From assembly GCA_947359465.1 (NCBI GenBank), contig OX375876.1, forward strand, positions 86,272,184 through 86,336,183: a stretch of 64,000 nucleotides of DNA. Direction: 5' to 3'. Source of the DNA: Metellina segmentata (Eukaryota > Arthropoda > Arachnida > Araneae > Tetragnathidae). Made by a program: the position numbers and the translations under genes. Of this stretch, positions 35,922-46,137 are shown piece by piece; the stretch's first letter is position 1, and every line of letters begins with the position of its first letter. Under the pieces are notes generated by a model. That model had not been told where the DNA came from, ran no database searches, and saw only the letters and a list, made by a program, of their open reading frames with translations.

Positions 35922-37463
35922 CATTCATGTTCAAAATTATCTTTACATGGCCAAAAATAATTTAGTTGCATGATAAACCCAATTGATGCAATCTCTTTTT
36001 GCAAGGAATGTGTGAACGACAAGTTTAATTGGAACTATCGAATCAAAAGTGTTCAAACGGTTTATGATATGCAAATCAAGGTGTTACATCATCAGACGGT
36101 GAATCAAGCGCTTTGCGCAAAGTGAATATCTGAGTTAATTTCTGCAATATAGCATTTGATTTCAGTGTGTAAGGAATCTAAACAGTTTGTTAGTGCTCCG
36201 AAGTACCATTTGGAAGAATCTGTGAAGCGGCGCATTATCGGCCGTTTTTTGAAGCAGAGCAGATAATCATAGAATCAGCGGGATGTGTGAATATTTCAAG
36301 ACAGACAGTCTCTGTGCTATGGAAACAATTTCAGAACTCTGGAAATGTTGTAAGAAGGCCTGGATAAGGTCGTAAACGCATGACACCTGCTTCTCAAGAT
36401 CGTTATTGGCAATAACTGCCCGTCGTAACAGGAAGTCCACTGCTAGGCTGTCAAGTTCAGAGTTTGCAGCCGTCACAGAAACTGTTGAATCACGGCAAAC
36501 TGTATACAGAAGGTTTAATGATAAAGTCCTTTATGCCAGAAAGCCAAGGACATGAATTCACTGTCTTCACAACTCAAGAGGGATCTCTTTAATTGATGCA
36601 AAGAACATCAAAACTGGAGTCAAAACCAATGGACCTATGTTCGCTTTACTGATGAGTCGATGTTTTGTCTAACATCTGATTCCAAGCGTTTTGATATTTA
36701 GAGGGAGCCAGGAACGCGAAATCTTCCATCGAACACTATGGAATGTGACCGCATTGGTAGTGCAGATGTGATGGTGTGAAATAATGATCGATGAACATAC
36801 GACCCATATACGTTTTCAACAGAAGATCTGTGATCGGCCAGATATATAAGAATGAGGTCTTAGAACGTTATGCAAGACTTTACAGAGGCGGATATGGATC
36901 TGGTTTTTTAATTATGGACTATAATGCTCGTCAAGATCGAGCAAACCTCGTTGACGAATTTCTTGAAAATGAAGCCATTGAGAGAATACAGTGAGCAGCA
37001 AAATGTCCTGATCTGAACCCGATAGAGAACTTATGAGACTACCTTAGAAAAGCAGATGCAGTGAGACATCTTCCCCCTAGAGATATAAATGCCCTGAATA
37101 CTGCATCCCTGGAGAAGTGGAACTTCATTCCCCAAACTGTGGTTTACAACATTATTGCCAGCATGAAATCACGTTGCAATATGAGTGTACAAGTCAATGG
37201 CGATCCATTTCCATATTAAATTCATAAGCCTTAATTTTTTTCTGAGTTGTTCATTTTTTTCTGAACTCTCCTTGTCACATATTACTGTCATTTTATGGTT
37301 TCAGGCTACAGTTTTATATCATATACAATGTTCTTGTATACATATTTTGTATTTACGTGTTACGATGTGATGTCTCATTCCAGGCAAATTCATGAAATTA
37401 CGGTTCACAGTTTCTGAGAAATCCGTGATTCTAAGAATGCAAAGATAATTTTGTACACCAGTG
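35922..37463 (+). mobile_element. Tc1-like transposon A (1.54 kb), dead
   Basis: Flanked by TA at 35920-35921 and 37464-37465. The left end has TTCAAAATTATCTTTACATG and the complement of the right end has GTACAAAATTATCTTTGCAT at the same distance from the TA. Size and TA duplication fit Tc1. A plus-strand transposase pseudogene fills the inside, and a rearranged end of the same family occurs at 63.4 kb. Confidence 0.85.
36150..37190 (+). pseudogene. Tc1-like transposase pseudogene (element A)
   Basis: The pieces are in transposase order. First come a helix-turn-helix-like region with NISRQTVSVLWKQFQNSGNV and RRPG (about 36285-36365) and an SQDRYW segment. The first catalytic aspartate lies in RFTDESMFCLTSDSKRF (about 36640-36700), then REPGTRNLPSNT. 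An open stretch of 67 codons (36791-36994) contains MDYNARQDRANLVDEFLENE with the second aspartate, followed by CPDLNPIEN carrying the final glutamate (about 37010-37030). In-frame stops (for example before AAKCPDLNP) and frameshifts abolish function, though all three acidic residues are still legible. The minus-strand frame at 36267-36476 is a shadow. Confidence 0.82.
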
Positions 37464-37477
37464 TATAACAATAAATA

Positions 37478-38026
37478 CAATAATAGACCGGACAGCAAGA
37501 TGCGAGGGTATAAGGTAAATAATACATTCTTTAATAGGGGGATGATCCCCACGTGCTGCAATTACAGTAGAAACCCTTCTGAGCATACTTTAAACATGGT
37601 TTTGATACTCAGCTATGGGTATTTGTGCCCATTCCTGCTGCAAGAATGTCGCCAGTCAGCTGTAGATTTCTGACGAGGTTCCTTGGTCTGTAAGCGTCGC
37701 TCTAACTCGTCCCACAAATGTTCTATGAGGTTTAGGTAGGAACTCTGAACAGGCCAGGGAAGACGTTTTACATCCATATCTTGATACCACTACTTGACAG
37801 AGGTTGCAACTTGTCATGGAGGGTTGTCGTCTTGGAAGTAACATTCGTCCATTTCATAATATTGCCAGAGCGTAGGAAGAACATGTTTGCAACCAAAATG
37901 TTCATGTAGGTGTCGGCGTTCAATTTACCAGGAACAACATGCAAAGATCTCATTCATACCACGAAAAACACACCCAAACAAGTGTACAAGTTTTATGCAA
38001 ATCCTCTGGCGTCCGGTCCATTATTG
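37478..38026 (-). mobile_element. Tc1-like transposon B, internally deleted (549 bp)
   Basis: Flanked by TA at 37476-37477 and 38027-38028. The left end CAATAATAGACCGGACAGC and the complement of the right end, CAATAATGGACCGGACGCC, form the inverted repeats. The element keeps the C-terminal half of a minus-strand transposase. Confidence 0.82.
37560..37870 (-). pseudogene. Tc1-like transposase C-terminal fragment (element B)
   Basis: Minus-strand reading gives FQDDNPP with the second catalytic aspartate (about 37825-37845), then RLPWPVQS...NLIEHLWDELERR with the DDE glutamate region (about 37720-37770). After one base shift it continues through a QEW-type block, as in Tc1 transposases. The DNA-binding half and first aspartate are deleted. 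One stop lies directly after the NPP segment. The longest open frame (37656-37844) is in a different register and is not the gene. Confidence 0.75.
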
Positions 38027-38049
38027 TAGGGTAGTGTATTATACTATGT

Positions 38050-38400
38050 CGTAATTCTGGGGCCACGGTAAATCCGTTGGAAGAGCATTGTATTAGGAAC
38101 GGGAGGATCGCGAGCTTGAATCCAACCAACGACCGTCGTGTATATGGGGGTATTCATTGTGTATGTCATTAGTTTACTGTTGCATGTTAAATCTGTCATG
38201 TCCTTAAACGTCCTCACATTAGCGTGTTGTGCAAGTTTGGAGATTCATTTGCCTGCTCAGGTGTATTCTCGTCATCTGAACGTGCATCCAAATTACGTGG
38301 TGGTGTTCTCCAAACTTTCCCTTCTGAATTGATCTTGTAAATAGCCCATGGTGTTGATCTAGTGCGACGTTAATTTAAATGCCTACCTACCTTATTGTAG
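38050..38400 (+). repeat. SINE with a 27-bp inserted block
   Basis: Head with CGAGCTTGAATCCAACC (B-box-like) and GACCGTCGTGTATATGG, then TATTCATTGTGTATGTCATT (38151-38177 block) not seen in most copies, then CCTCACATTAGCGTGTTGTG and the usual body and tail. The extra block marks a variant or an inserted piece. Confidence 0.8.
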
Positions 38401-38640
38401 TGACTCTGTGGGTTTGCCTTCTTAGCTAGCTTTGGAATTGATCCCGGACCGTCATCAACAGCCCGTTGTGCTGCACCAGTGCGAAGTTAATTAAAATATC
38501 TACCTATCTACTTAGCCAGCAATTTTTTAGTGGTATGCGGCGCTGGTTTGAATCCTCTTAATTTTTTGGGTATGTTTCTCTATTAGTGAAATATTCATTG
38601 TGTATGTCATTAGTTTACATTGGTAGCTTTTTTTAGACCC
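38400..38640 (+). repeat. SINE tail followed directly by a second SINE head
   Basis: GATCCCGGACCGTCATCAAC to GCGAAGTTAATTAAAATATC (38436-38500) is a SINE tail ending in a CTACCTATCTAC run. From about 38530 a new head follows, with GGTTTGAATCCTC (B-box-like) and then the same 27-bp block as at 38151, now at 38592-38618. The SINEs thus stand in series here. Confidence 0.65.
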
Positions 38641-39306
38641 TCCTCGGATCCACTCACCGTTAGGTTTAGAGTGTAATAAGATCCGGGGGAAAGGTGGCGA
38701 CTTCAACTCAACACAAGCAGGTCCATAGGGGCCCACGCCGGCCGATCGATCACTTATTGATTCAAAGAAAAATGTTATGGGGCAGGTTACAATCCCCGAT
38801 TTGGAGTTACATCATGCACGCAATAAGCGGCCTTAAAACTAACAGGTAAACAAAACCTCCGGAAAAACCGGGCAAAACAGAACTATGAGCCGGTGGCACA
38901 ACGGAAATAAGAAAATAAACACCGGTGGCACACCGGGAGTGTTGGTAATAACCGAACAGAACTGAGAAAAGGAACAATAAAAAAAAAGAAAAAAGAAACT
39001 CATTTACACAAAAATCAAATTAGTGAAAGTTATAGAACAATATATAAAATTGAAACAAGAACTGTAAAACACGATTGTTATTATGAGCTGTGAATATGAT
39101 GGATGTGTTTATGTTTATTTACAAATGAATGGTGAAATAAATAAATTATGCCGTGATATGGGTATGTTCCAATAGAATAAGTATATTATATTGTGAAATG
39201 AATATGCTTAAAAATAAGTTAAAATTTAAGAGTGTCATATTTTAAAAATATTATTAAAATGATCTACATTATATTTAGAAGATCAAAACTTAAAAATTTC
39301 AAAAGT
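38641..39306. other. Unclassified segment, repeats likely
   Basis: G+C is higher here at 38640-38960, with GCCGGTGGCACAAC and CACCGGTGGCACACC boxes near 38890-38935. No reading frame or transposon end was identified. The 69-codon minus frame at 38527-38736 has no motif. Confidence 0.3.
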
Positions 39307-39620
39307 TTAAAAGAGGGGATCGCACCGGGTGTGTCCGTTGCTTAGGGGGTGGGGGGGCGCCACCATCCCCATCGTTGCCTTCACACAAGACTTGATTTTT
39401 GCGCGAGACATTTTATTACCCAGAAGACCTTTTTTAAAGAAACCTTTTTTGAAGAAAATGTTTAGTTTTGAGGTTTTATAGTGCAAAGTCAAACACAAGA
39501 CAAAACGCAACATTGTAAAAAATTCAAGAAATAACAAAGTTGCCAAATTAAAAATAAAAGGTAGATAAAAAAACGTGCCTACTTGAAAATAGATCTGGTA
39601 CTGCATCTTAATGAGAGATT
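39307..39620 (-). other. Unclassified open stretch
   Basis: A 99-codon minus-strand frame is open here. Its first half is hydrophobic and low in complexity, and its end (about 39307-39370) lies in an unusually G+C-rich stretch with runs of G. I do not recognise it, and a decayed repeat seems more likely than a gene. Confidence 0.25.
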
Positions 39621-40554
39621 TTCTTTTTCTCGGCGTAAAAACTCATTTCGTACTTTTAGCGTAGTTTTACTTTTGGAATCACAAATTAAGGGATTTTTTT
39701 AAGAATACGTGTGCAAAATTTCAAGTCGAAATTTGCAAAATTGATCCATTTAAGCCATTAAAGAATGTTCTTTGATGAAGACTCTGCACACATACGAAGT
39801 ATTGGGATCAAGCGCCACTTCATAAGGATATAAATTCTAAATTTTTGGCGTATACGATATCAACAGATGGCTATCAAAATTTAATTTCACTGTATGACAA
39901 TATATAGCTGATTAGCAGGAAAATACTGCGAGTATTGATTGATCAATTTAGTTAACTGCACTTAAAGTTTAGATGCGTTTTTCTCTGATCACATTTATTA
40001 GTATACGACATGATATCCTCAAAATTATTAGACTTATCGACTTGAATTTCTTACAGCATATCAAACATATTTTTATTGTTTTCTGAACCAGAAAAGTCAT
40101 ACAAGTTTTGTATTTTTATAACAAAGATTTCGGTCAATTTTTAAAAATATATCGAGGATTTTATATATTTGACTAGTCATCGTTTCCTTGGAGATTTTTT
40201 TTATATTTTGACTCTGCAAATGATAGCCACATGTTTTTGATGCAAACAAAGAATTAAGGTCACATGGAATAGAGAAATGATATCAATTAGTGACCACCGA
40301 ACTTTTCATGGAGGCATGGTTGAGGTAGGTTAGCAGGCGTGATTCTTCAGGAAAATGATTTATAAAAAATTTGTGTGAATATCTAAAAACAATACCAAGT
40401 TTTCAATTATATGATTGCATACTTATGTCGAAAAAGAAATATCAGAAAATGATTAATTAGCTAAAAAAAACAGAATTCCTCTTTCAATGACATGAAAGGT
40501 GGATTGGAGTGAATATAATATGTATTATAACCGAGGTTTTCCTTGAAAAACGGG
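39621..40554. other. No recognised feature
   Basis: A+T-rich; no supported frame or repeat. Confidence 0.4.
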
Positions 40555-40905
40555 GCTGTCAGTCCTGGCAAAAACGAGACTGTCAGGAGGAGCAACGGAT
40601 CAGCAATCGGAGGGCTGTGAATTCGAAACTGCGTCCACCCAAAGACCATTGTGCGCATGGGGTCTGGTAAATGTTAAATTTGTCGTGGCCTCAAATGTCC
40701 TCACGTTGGCTTGGTGTGGAAATTTGGAGAATGGGATACCAGCTCAAGTGTTTGACTTGTCTTCTGACAGTATTTCAAAATTACGAAGCGTTGTCTTCGG
40801 ATCCTTCCTTTTGGGATAGATGTAGACCATTGCCAATAGTCCGTTGTGTTTCATCTAGAGCAACATTTATTAACTACCTACCTTTCTTGGGATTCTTCCA
40901 ACCAA
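40555..40905 (+). repeat. SINE, near full length
   Basis: The head carries CTGTGAATTCGAAACTGCG (B-box-like), then GACCATTGTGCGCATGG, CCTCACGTTGGCTTGGTGTG, a GTCTTCTGACAG block and the tail AGTCCGTTGTG ... AACATTTATTAACTACC. The 102-codon open frame on this strand is carried by the SINE body and is not a gene. Confidence 0.82.
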
Positions 40906-41034
40906 TCACTGCTGCTATCAAGTCATTGAGTATGGGTTACGTATTAAAAGCAACACTACACTTCTCGCAAATCTCCTGAATTTTAGAGAGTTAAAATAAA
41001 AATTACGTAAACTACCCAACTTCCCAACCCACTT

Positions 41035-41095
41035 GTTGCAAGGCCATAGCCCGTTGTGTTTATCAAGTATGACGTTAATTAGCTAACTACCTACC
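41035..41095 (+). repeat. SINE tail fragment
   Basis: CATAGCCCGTTGTGTTTATC, then TATGACGTTAATTAGCTAAC and CTACCTACC match the tail of the other copies. Confidence 0.7.
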
Positions 41096-41834
41096 ACTTA
41101 AAAAACAAACTATAAGGCCTAATGTTTTTAAAGAAATTATATTGAATATTAAAATTTTATATTTGCGTGTAGTTAATGAGTCACGAGTTGTAAACGTGAT
41201 GAAGAACCTAAAAATGTAAAAAGTGATGTATCGGGAAGGTCACCTAACAAATCTTATATAATAGGTGATGAGGTATTAGAAAAACTGCAATAAAAATGTC
41301 TCTAAGACCTGTACAAGAAGTTAAAATGTGATTTATGGTAAGAGGTTGTTGGCAATGTTGGAAGATGGAGCGGTTCCCCCCACCAATAGAAATCTCTGCG
41401 TGACTCGAGAATGGCCAGTCTAATGACGAGCTGGTATCACGTCAAACCGTCTAGAGGTCAAATGATGGGTATTTTAATGTAGTCTGGCTCCTTTAAGGAA
41501 GCAGTTGGGTTGCGTAGTCAATCTTTTTCCTGAATTCGGGGACTGATTGAAGCGTTAACAAATCCTTTCATCAATAAGGGTCATCAGTGCTGATTTTAGA
41601 ATCTAGGTTATCGTTCGATTCCAATGTTGGATAAATCATCAACCCGAAGTATAAATCATCTTTGGCGATCGCCACCCGTGTTTATTTAATTTTTGCGTAT
41701 GGGAGCCCTTATCTGAGACAACCTGTCATACCTATTCAGAAATCAACTGACCCAAAGTCGGCAACCTTCTCGCCAGATCTGCACCTACTACTCTTTTGGA
41801 TCTTGGCTCGTAAGGGTTTTCCGGGACTCAAAAT
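41096..41834. other. No recognised gene
   Basis: A 68-codon plus frame at 41662-41868 contains FSPDLHLLLFW, which superficially recalls a transposase block, but no supporting motif stands beside it. Confidence 0.3.
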
Positions 41835-42510
41835 TCTAAAATCTTCCATTTTAAAGTTATTATTCTGAATTTTTTTTTTTGTTTGTATACATTGTGTTTT
41901 ACAATTATAATAACTATTTTATATTTTTAAAACTTAATTTTTTTTTATTAAATGGAATATCAAAATTTTGACGTTGGGCAAAATTGATATATCTTAAAAT
42001 ATTTTTTAAGAAATCACTTCATTTTTGCATTAATTAAAACTTTTAAAAGTTCATACTATAAGCTGTCTTCGCGATTTTTAATTAAAACAATCGGCAAAAC
42101 TTTAAAACTATTTGGTTAAAAAAAAACACATAGCATATAAAGTTTGAAAAATTATAGAAAAAGATGAAGAAGCATTTGATGAAAATAATTGATGAAGACA
42201 AATTAAAGAAATCTATTTTAAGAGTAAATGTAGAAAACTACATTCATTTATGACAAGTAGTTTTTAAGTTATATACATTTTCACTATTGAAATGCCATTT
42301 AACAGAAAAGGAGAAAAACAGCGTGTAAAATTAGGAAGGCTCGTTTATTTGCAGCTGTCATGTTTATAAAAAGTTGAATATTTCCGGTTCCAGATGATAG
42401 AAACAAAATACAAGTGTCGTTTTATTTATAAATATCTATATTATTTTTTTAAATAATAAAAATAAATGTGACTTTTTTTTTATATTTTGAGTCCCGGACC
42501 CTTTTAAATC
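41835..42510. repeat. Unclassified ~650-bp dispersed repeat, copy B
   Basis: Same order of blocks as 28985-29640 and the same strand, with scattered substitutions and small gaps. The end near 42495 (TTTTGAGTCCCGGACCC) matches the end of copy A near 29620 (TTTTGAGTTTTAGACTCC). Confidence 0.8.
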
Positions 42511-43184
42511 CAAAACATAAAAAAATATGAATTTGACTCGTTCATTGATCTATAATTCCTGACTGAACTTAATAACTCGTTTTTTAAATTGTTCATTGGT
42601 GGTAACTTTTAATCGTGGATATTTTAAAACTTAAATTAACTCAAATGGGTTGATTGGTGACAAACAACTCGAGCTATGCTCCCTTCAACTTACATCGCAG
42701 TGATTTATTTACAAGCGCTGAATCAGAAGTCAAAACTACTACCACCTTATCATTTCTTATCATTAAACAGTAACTCATAATTAAACTTAAATCTTATTTT
42801 CCATAAAGTTTAGTTCTATCCATTCCATTTTCCATTCCATTCTGTCCATATCCATTCATATTTTGAAGTATGGATTAACTCAAAGAGATGACTTGCGGGC
42901 GAACTACTCACATTTCCTCCCTGCAGCTTACGTTTTAGCGATTTCTAAACTAACTTAACTTCTGTCAAAGTTGCGATGACCAGCGCTTGTTAATCTAAAA
43001 TTTCATACTAAACTCAGAACTTATTTTCTATAGAAGCTTAGTTTAATCCTCTCACGTCTCTTTTAAAATATAAATAAACTCAAACAGGTAATTTGGGAAC
43101 GAACCACTTAAGTTTTCCTATCTGCAATCAAAGTTTTGGCGATTGCTAAACTCAACTATACATCTGATCGTCAGCTCTTATCAA

Positions 43185-44107
43185 TCTATATAGAACACTT
43201 TGTACACGTACGTGGACCCGAAATCAACGTTATTTGTGTATCGTTAAGTATAAAGCGATTGCTGTGCGCAGCTCATTTTGCTTTGCCAATGTTGAACGAA
43301 AAACAATTTTTTAAAACAAATTAAATTATAATATTTATGTTTGATCTTACTTTTTATTTCTTCCCGTGATGTAAATAATTTATAAATATTTGAGTGATGA
43401 AGAAAGAATATTTAAAACGTGTAATTTTACTTAACTTAAATTTTGCAATGGAACACGAAAGCCTAAAAAAAAAAAAAACATTGATCATAAAAGCGTAATT
43501 TTGTTACTCGGATTCTAGCAACGTCAAAATGAATGTTTAATTCTTTAATTTGATTTAGAATTCTGTGTTTGCGTATTTGAGTTGACAGCGTGATGTTGCG
43601 GTCATATTTGAGGATTACCAAGTGTTATAAATAAGTTTCCTTTTTGCTTATTAATCATTCTTGACTTTATCAATTTGTTCAAGTCTTTTGTCGAATTGTT
43701 CTATTTACCCTCTAGGTGCCAGAATGGCACATGTAAAACGTTTATAGAAAAACTAAAAGCAAGACAATCCGCCAAAAATTCGTCATTTTTACCGAAAATG
43801 AATGCACGGGAATATTCGTGATCACTCGAAAACTCAAAATCCACTTCTGTAGACACTTTTGGAAAAAAAACTTTCAGCAGAAGTGCGATGAATATGAAAT
43901 GGCTTATATGAATGGCAACAACATGTATCCATATTTGCGTCCGATGTAAATTGTAGAAGTGACAGAGAAGTTAAAATGGATATTAAAATTTTTTTCTCCG
44001 TACCCTAAATAATGCTAACATTCTTCTATGAAAAATAATTGTTGGTGACTTTTCAATAAACACATATTTATTAGTTCAACACGAGCAAAGCCGGGTGTTT
44101 CGGCTAG
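43185..44107 (+). mobile_element. Non-autonomous Helitron (923 bp)
   Basis: The 3' end reads AAAGCCGGGTGTTTCGGCTAG, a short stem (AGCCG/CGGCT) ending in CTAG, followed by T. The 5' end is placed at TCTATATAGAACAC after an A, because the tandem repeat on the left breaks off there and resumes exactly after the T at 44108. The A/T flanks, hairpin and CTAG end are Helitron hallmarks. No Rep or helicase coding sequence; the 62-codon frame at its left edge is incidental. Confidence 0.6.
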
Positions 44108-44138
44108 TTCATCTATAATTCCTTACTAAACTCATAAT

Positions 44139-44940
44139 TAAGACAACTTTTTGCAACAAATGCAACTTTTTTTCACGCGTTCTAGGCTGCATATTAAGTA
44201 CTAAAACCAAAATTCCTCCTACATGGGGTGTATAGTAAGTGAGTTATAACCGCAATAATAATATAAGTTATAACCGCAAACATAAATGCAACTTTCTGCA
44301 TGAATGCAACTGTTTGCATAAGTGCAACCATCTGTAACTTTTTAAAATGTAACTTAAAATAAATTAATATCAAATTACTATTTCATTTTTTGCTCAGATT
44401 GCAGATCAAACAAGTTCATGATAAGAAGGTGTTCGTCCTAAGACGAAAGTGAAATAAATGGCAAGAAGTACTTTAACACATTGGTTGGCACTCTTGATAA
44501 TCCATAGGAAACTTGCGTAATGGACTGCAGTGTTTGGGAGGTGAGTGTCTATCATCAATATGTTGTTCGCCTTGTAGATGACGTTTTAAAATCTCTGAAT
44601 GTTGAGCGAAAGAATTTTGAGCTTCTACTATCCGATACAGCATATTATATGACTGCGGCTGGCGCAAGGTTTCAATGTTAAAGAAATTACTGTCCAAGTA
44701 TCGGCCATTCAACGTTCTTCTGTATTTCAGTATGTATTATAATACTGTTGTACACGACTAAAATTGTCAATATATTTTGAATATTTTTCATTTTTTGCTA
44801 ATAATTTATTCTAGAATTTAGTGTATAAAAATTAATTGCAACTTTATTTCCATAAATGCAACTTTATTTCCATAAATGCAACTTTAGGGAATGATAAATG
44901 CAACTTTTCACATTTTTACTGCAGCAAAAAAGTTGCCCTT
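44139..44940. mobile_element. hAT-type DNA transposon, internally deleted (copy 2)
   Basis: Same family as 4017-4853. Left end TAAGACAAC, right end GTTGCCCTT. The 8-bp flanks CTCATAAT (44131-44138) and TTCATAAT (44941-44948) differ at one base, so this copy is older or more eroded than copy 1. Subterminal ATAAATGCAACTTT repeats are present on both sides. The coding remnant is more broken but includes LLLSDTAYYMTAAGARF at about 44620-44670, which helps to identify the transposase. Confidence 0.83.
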
Positions 44941-45100
44941 TTCATAATTTATCCGCTATGAATAGTTCAGAGCTTATAACCATGGATATTTTAAAGTTTA
45001 GACTAGATCAAACAGGCGATTCGGAGACGAACTACTCGAGCTTCCTTCGCTGCAACCTACATTTAAGCGATTTCGAACTCAATCAGAAGTCAAAACTACT

Positions 45101-45874
45101 AAGGAACAGCTATCAGCCAACTTCACCGAGGCCCCATTTACGTTAACTCCTAAGACAATCCCCGAAATCGAACTCCCCGCGCGCATCAACAACTTCTCCA
45201 CACAGACTCCCCGCCAAATGCATTAGAGAAAAGTAGATTGAAAGCTTAGTTGATGAAAAAGATTGGCAGAGTATAATTGGACTGCGGAAAATGTAGAAGA
45301 TCTGCTCTACTCCACCAGTAGGGGCTAAAACCAATTGTTCCAACTCTTTCAGTCTGGCCCTCCCTATCAGAGTTCGATTAATCGATTGGAGGCGTTAATT
45401 CCAACCAATTCGGAAAGGATTCAGTGACTAGACGAGGGATTGAAATCCTTCTCATGTGTGGCCGCAGTCTTTAAGGATGAGTGACGGTACAGGGGAAAGT
45501 TATCGATTCTTATAGAATGTGATTATAGTTTGAACACTGTAAAAACTTCGGGCTTCTTCATGCATTGACACCTTAATGGCTGGCCAAGGAAGTATGTCCA
45601 TTACTTTACGTCACACGACATAAAACTTCCATTTCACTGTTTGCTTTTAGACTTAGGGCGTCGCATTAATATTCATGATTTTTTTTAAATATTTTTTTGA
45701 CGCAGGAGAGTCTGTCGGTTAAAATGTAGCGTCAAATAAAATTTAAGTCGAAAGGGAATTTATTTCCTGTTAATGGCGGTATATTACTGAGAGGATAAAT
45801 TAAATTATCAGTCACTTTCGAAATCATGTTTAGATTTTTTTTCCTATGTAGTAATTCGTATTTATCGATGATCA
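45101..45874. other. No recognised gene
   Basis: Somewhat richer in G+C at 45120-45480. Frames of 66-82 codons on both strands overlap and have no motif. Confidence 0.35.
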
Positions 45875-45876
45875 TA

Positions 45877-46135
45877 TCGTACCCCGGTAAGAAAAGTGAC
45901 ACAACTCAAAATTGCAGAATGTGAGAAACATCAACTTAAAGGATACTATAAAACTTATATTGAAATAGTGCAAGCTTCTTTTAAATTTTAGGTAAGTATA
46001 TTTTATGGTGGTAACTTCTATTATATTCTATAGAATAGTAATATAACACGCTGGGGCTCCACATGCATATTTTTCAACGACACAGCATCAAACTTTTTCT
46101 TTTTTACTTGTGTCACTTTTCTTGCCGGGTTGCGA
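45877..46135. mobile_element. TA-flanked MITE (259 bp)
   Basis: The left end TCGTACCCCGGTAAGAAAAG continues with TGACACAA. The complement of the right end is TCGCAACCCGGCAAGAAAAG followed by TGACACAA, about 28 bp with three mismatches. TA lies on both sides (45875-45876 and 46136-46137). No coding capacity. The ends suggest mobilisation by a Tc1/mariner-type transposase not present here. Confidence 0.85.
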
Positions 46136-46137
46136 TA

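Larger units (their letters stand above)
42545..45100. repeat. Degenerate ~200-bp tandem array interrupted by two transposons
   Basis: Units share, in order, ATCTATAATTCCTNACT, a TATTTTAAANTTNANACTC stretch, AACTCAAANNGGNNATTNG, CGAACTACTC, a TCCCTGCA(G/A)CTTACNTT block, GCGATTTCTAAACTC and CAGAAGTCAAAACTAC. I count units near 42545-42765, 42770-42970, 42980-43184 and one split unit (44108-44138 plus 44949-45100). The gap in the last unit is filled by the hAT element. The Helitron lies just before it. Confidence 0.7.

Noticed and set aside
40671..40979. 102-codon plus-strand gene
   Set aside because: It translates the SINE body; other copies have no matching open frame.
41662..41868. Mariner transposase fragment (FSPDL block)
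   Set aside because: Only one short resemblance and no flanking catalytic or C-terminal blocks.
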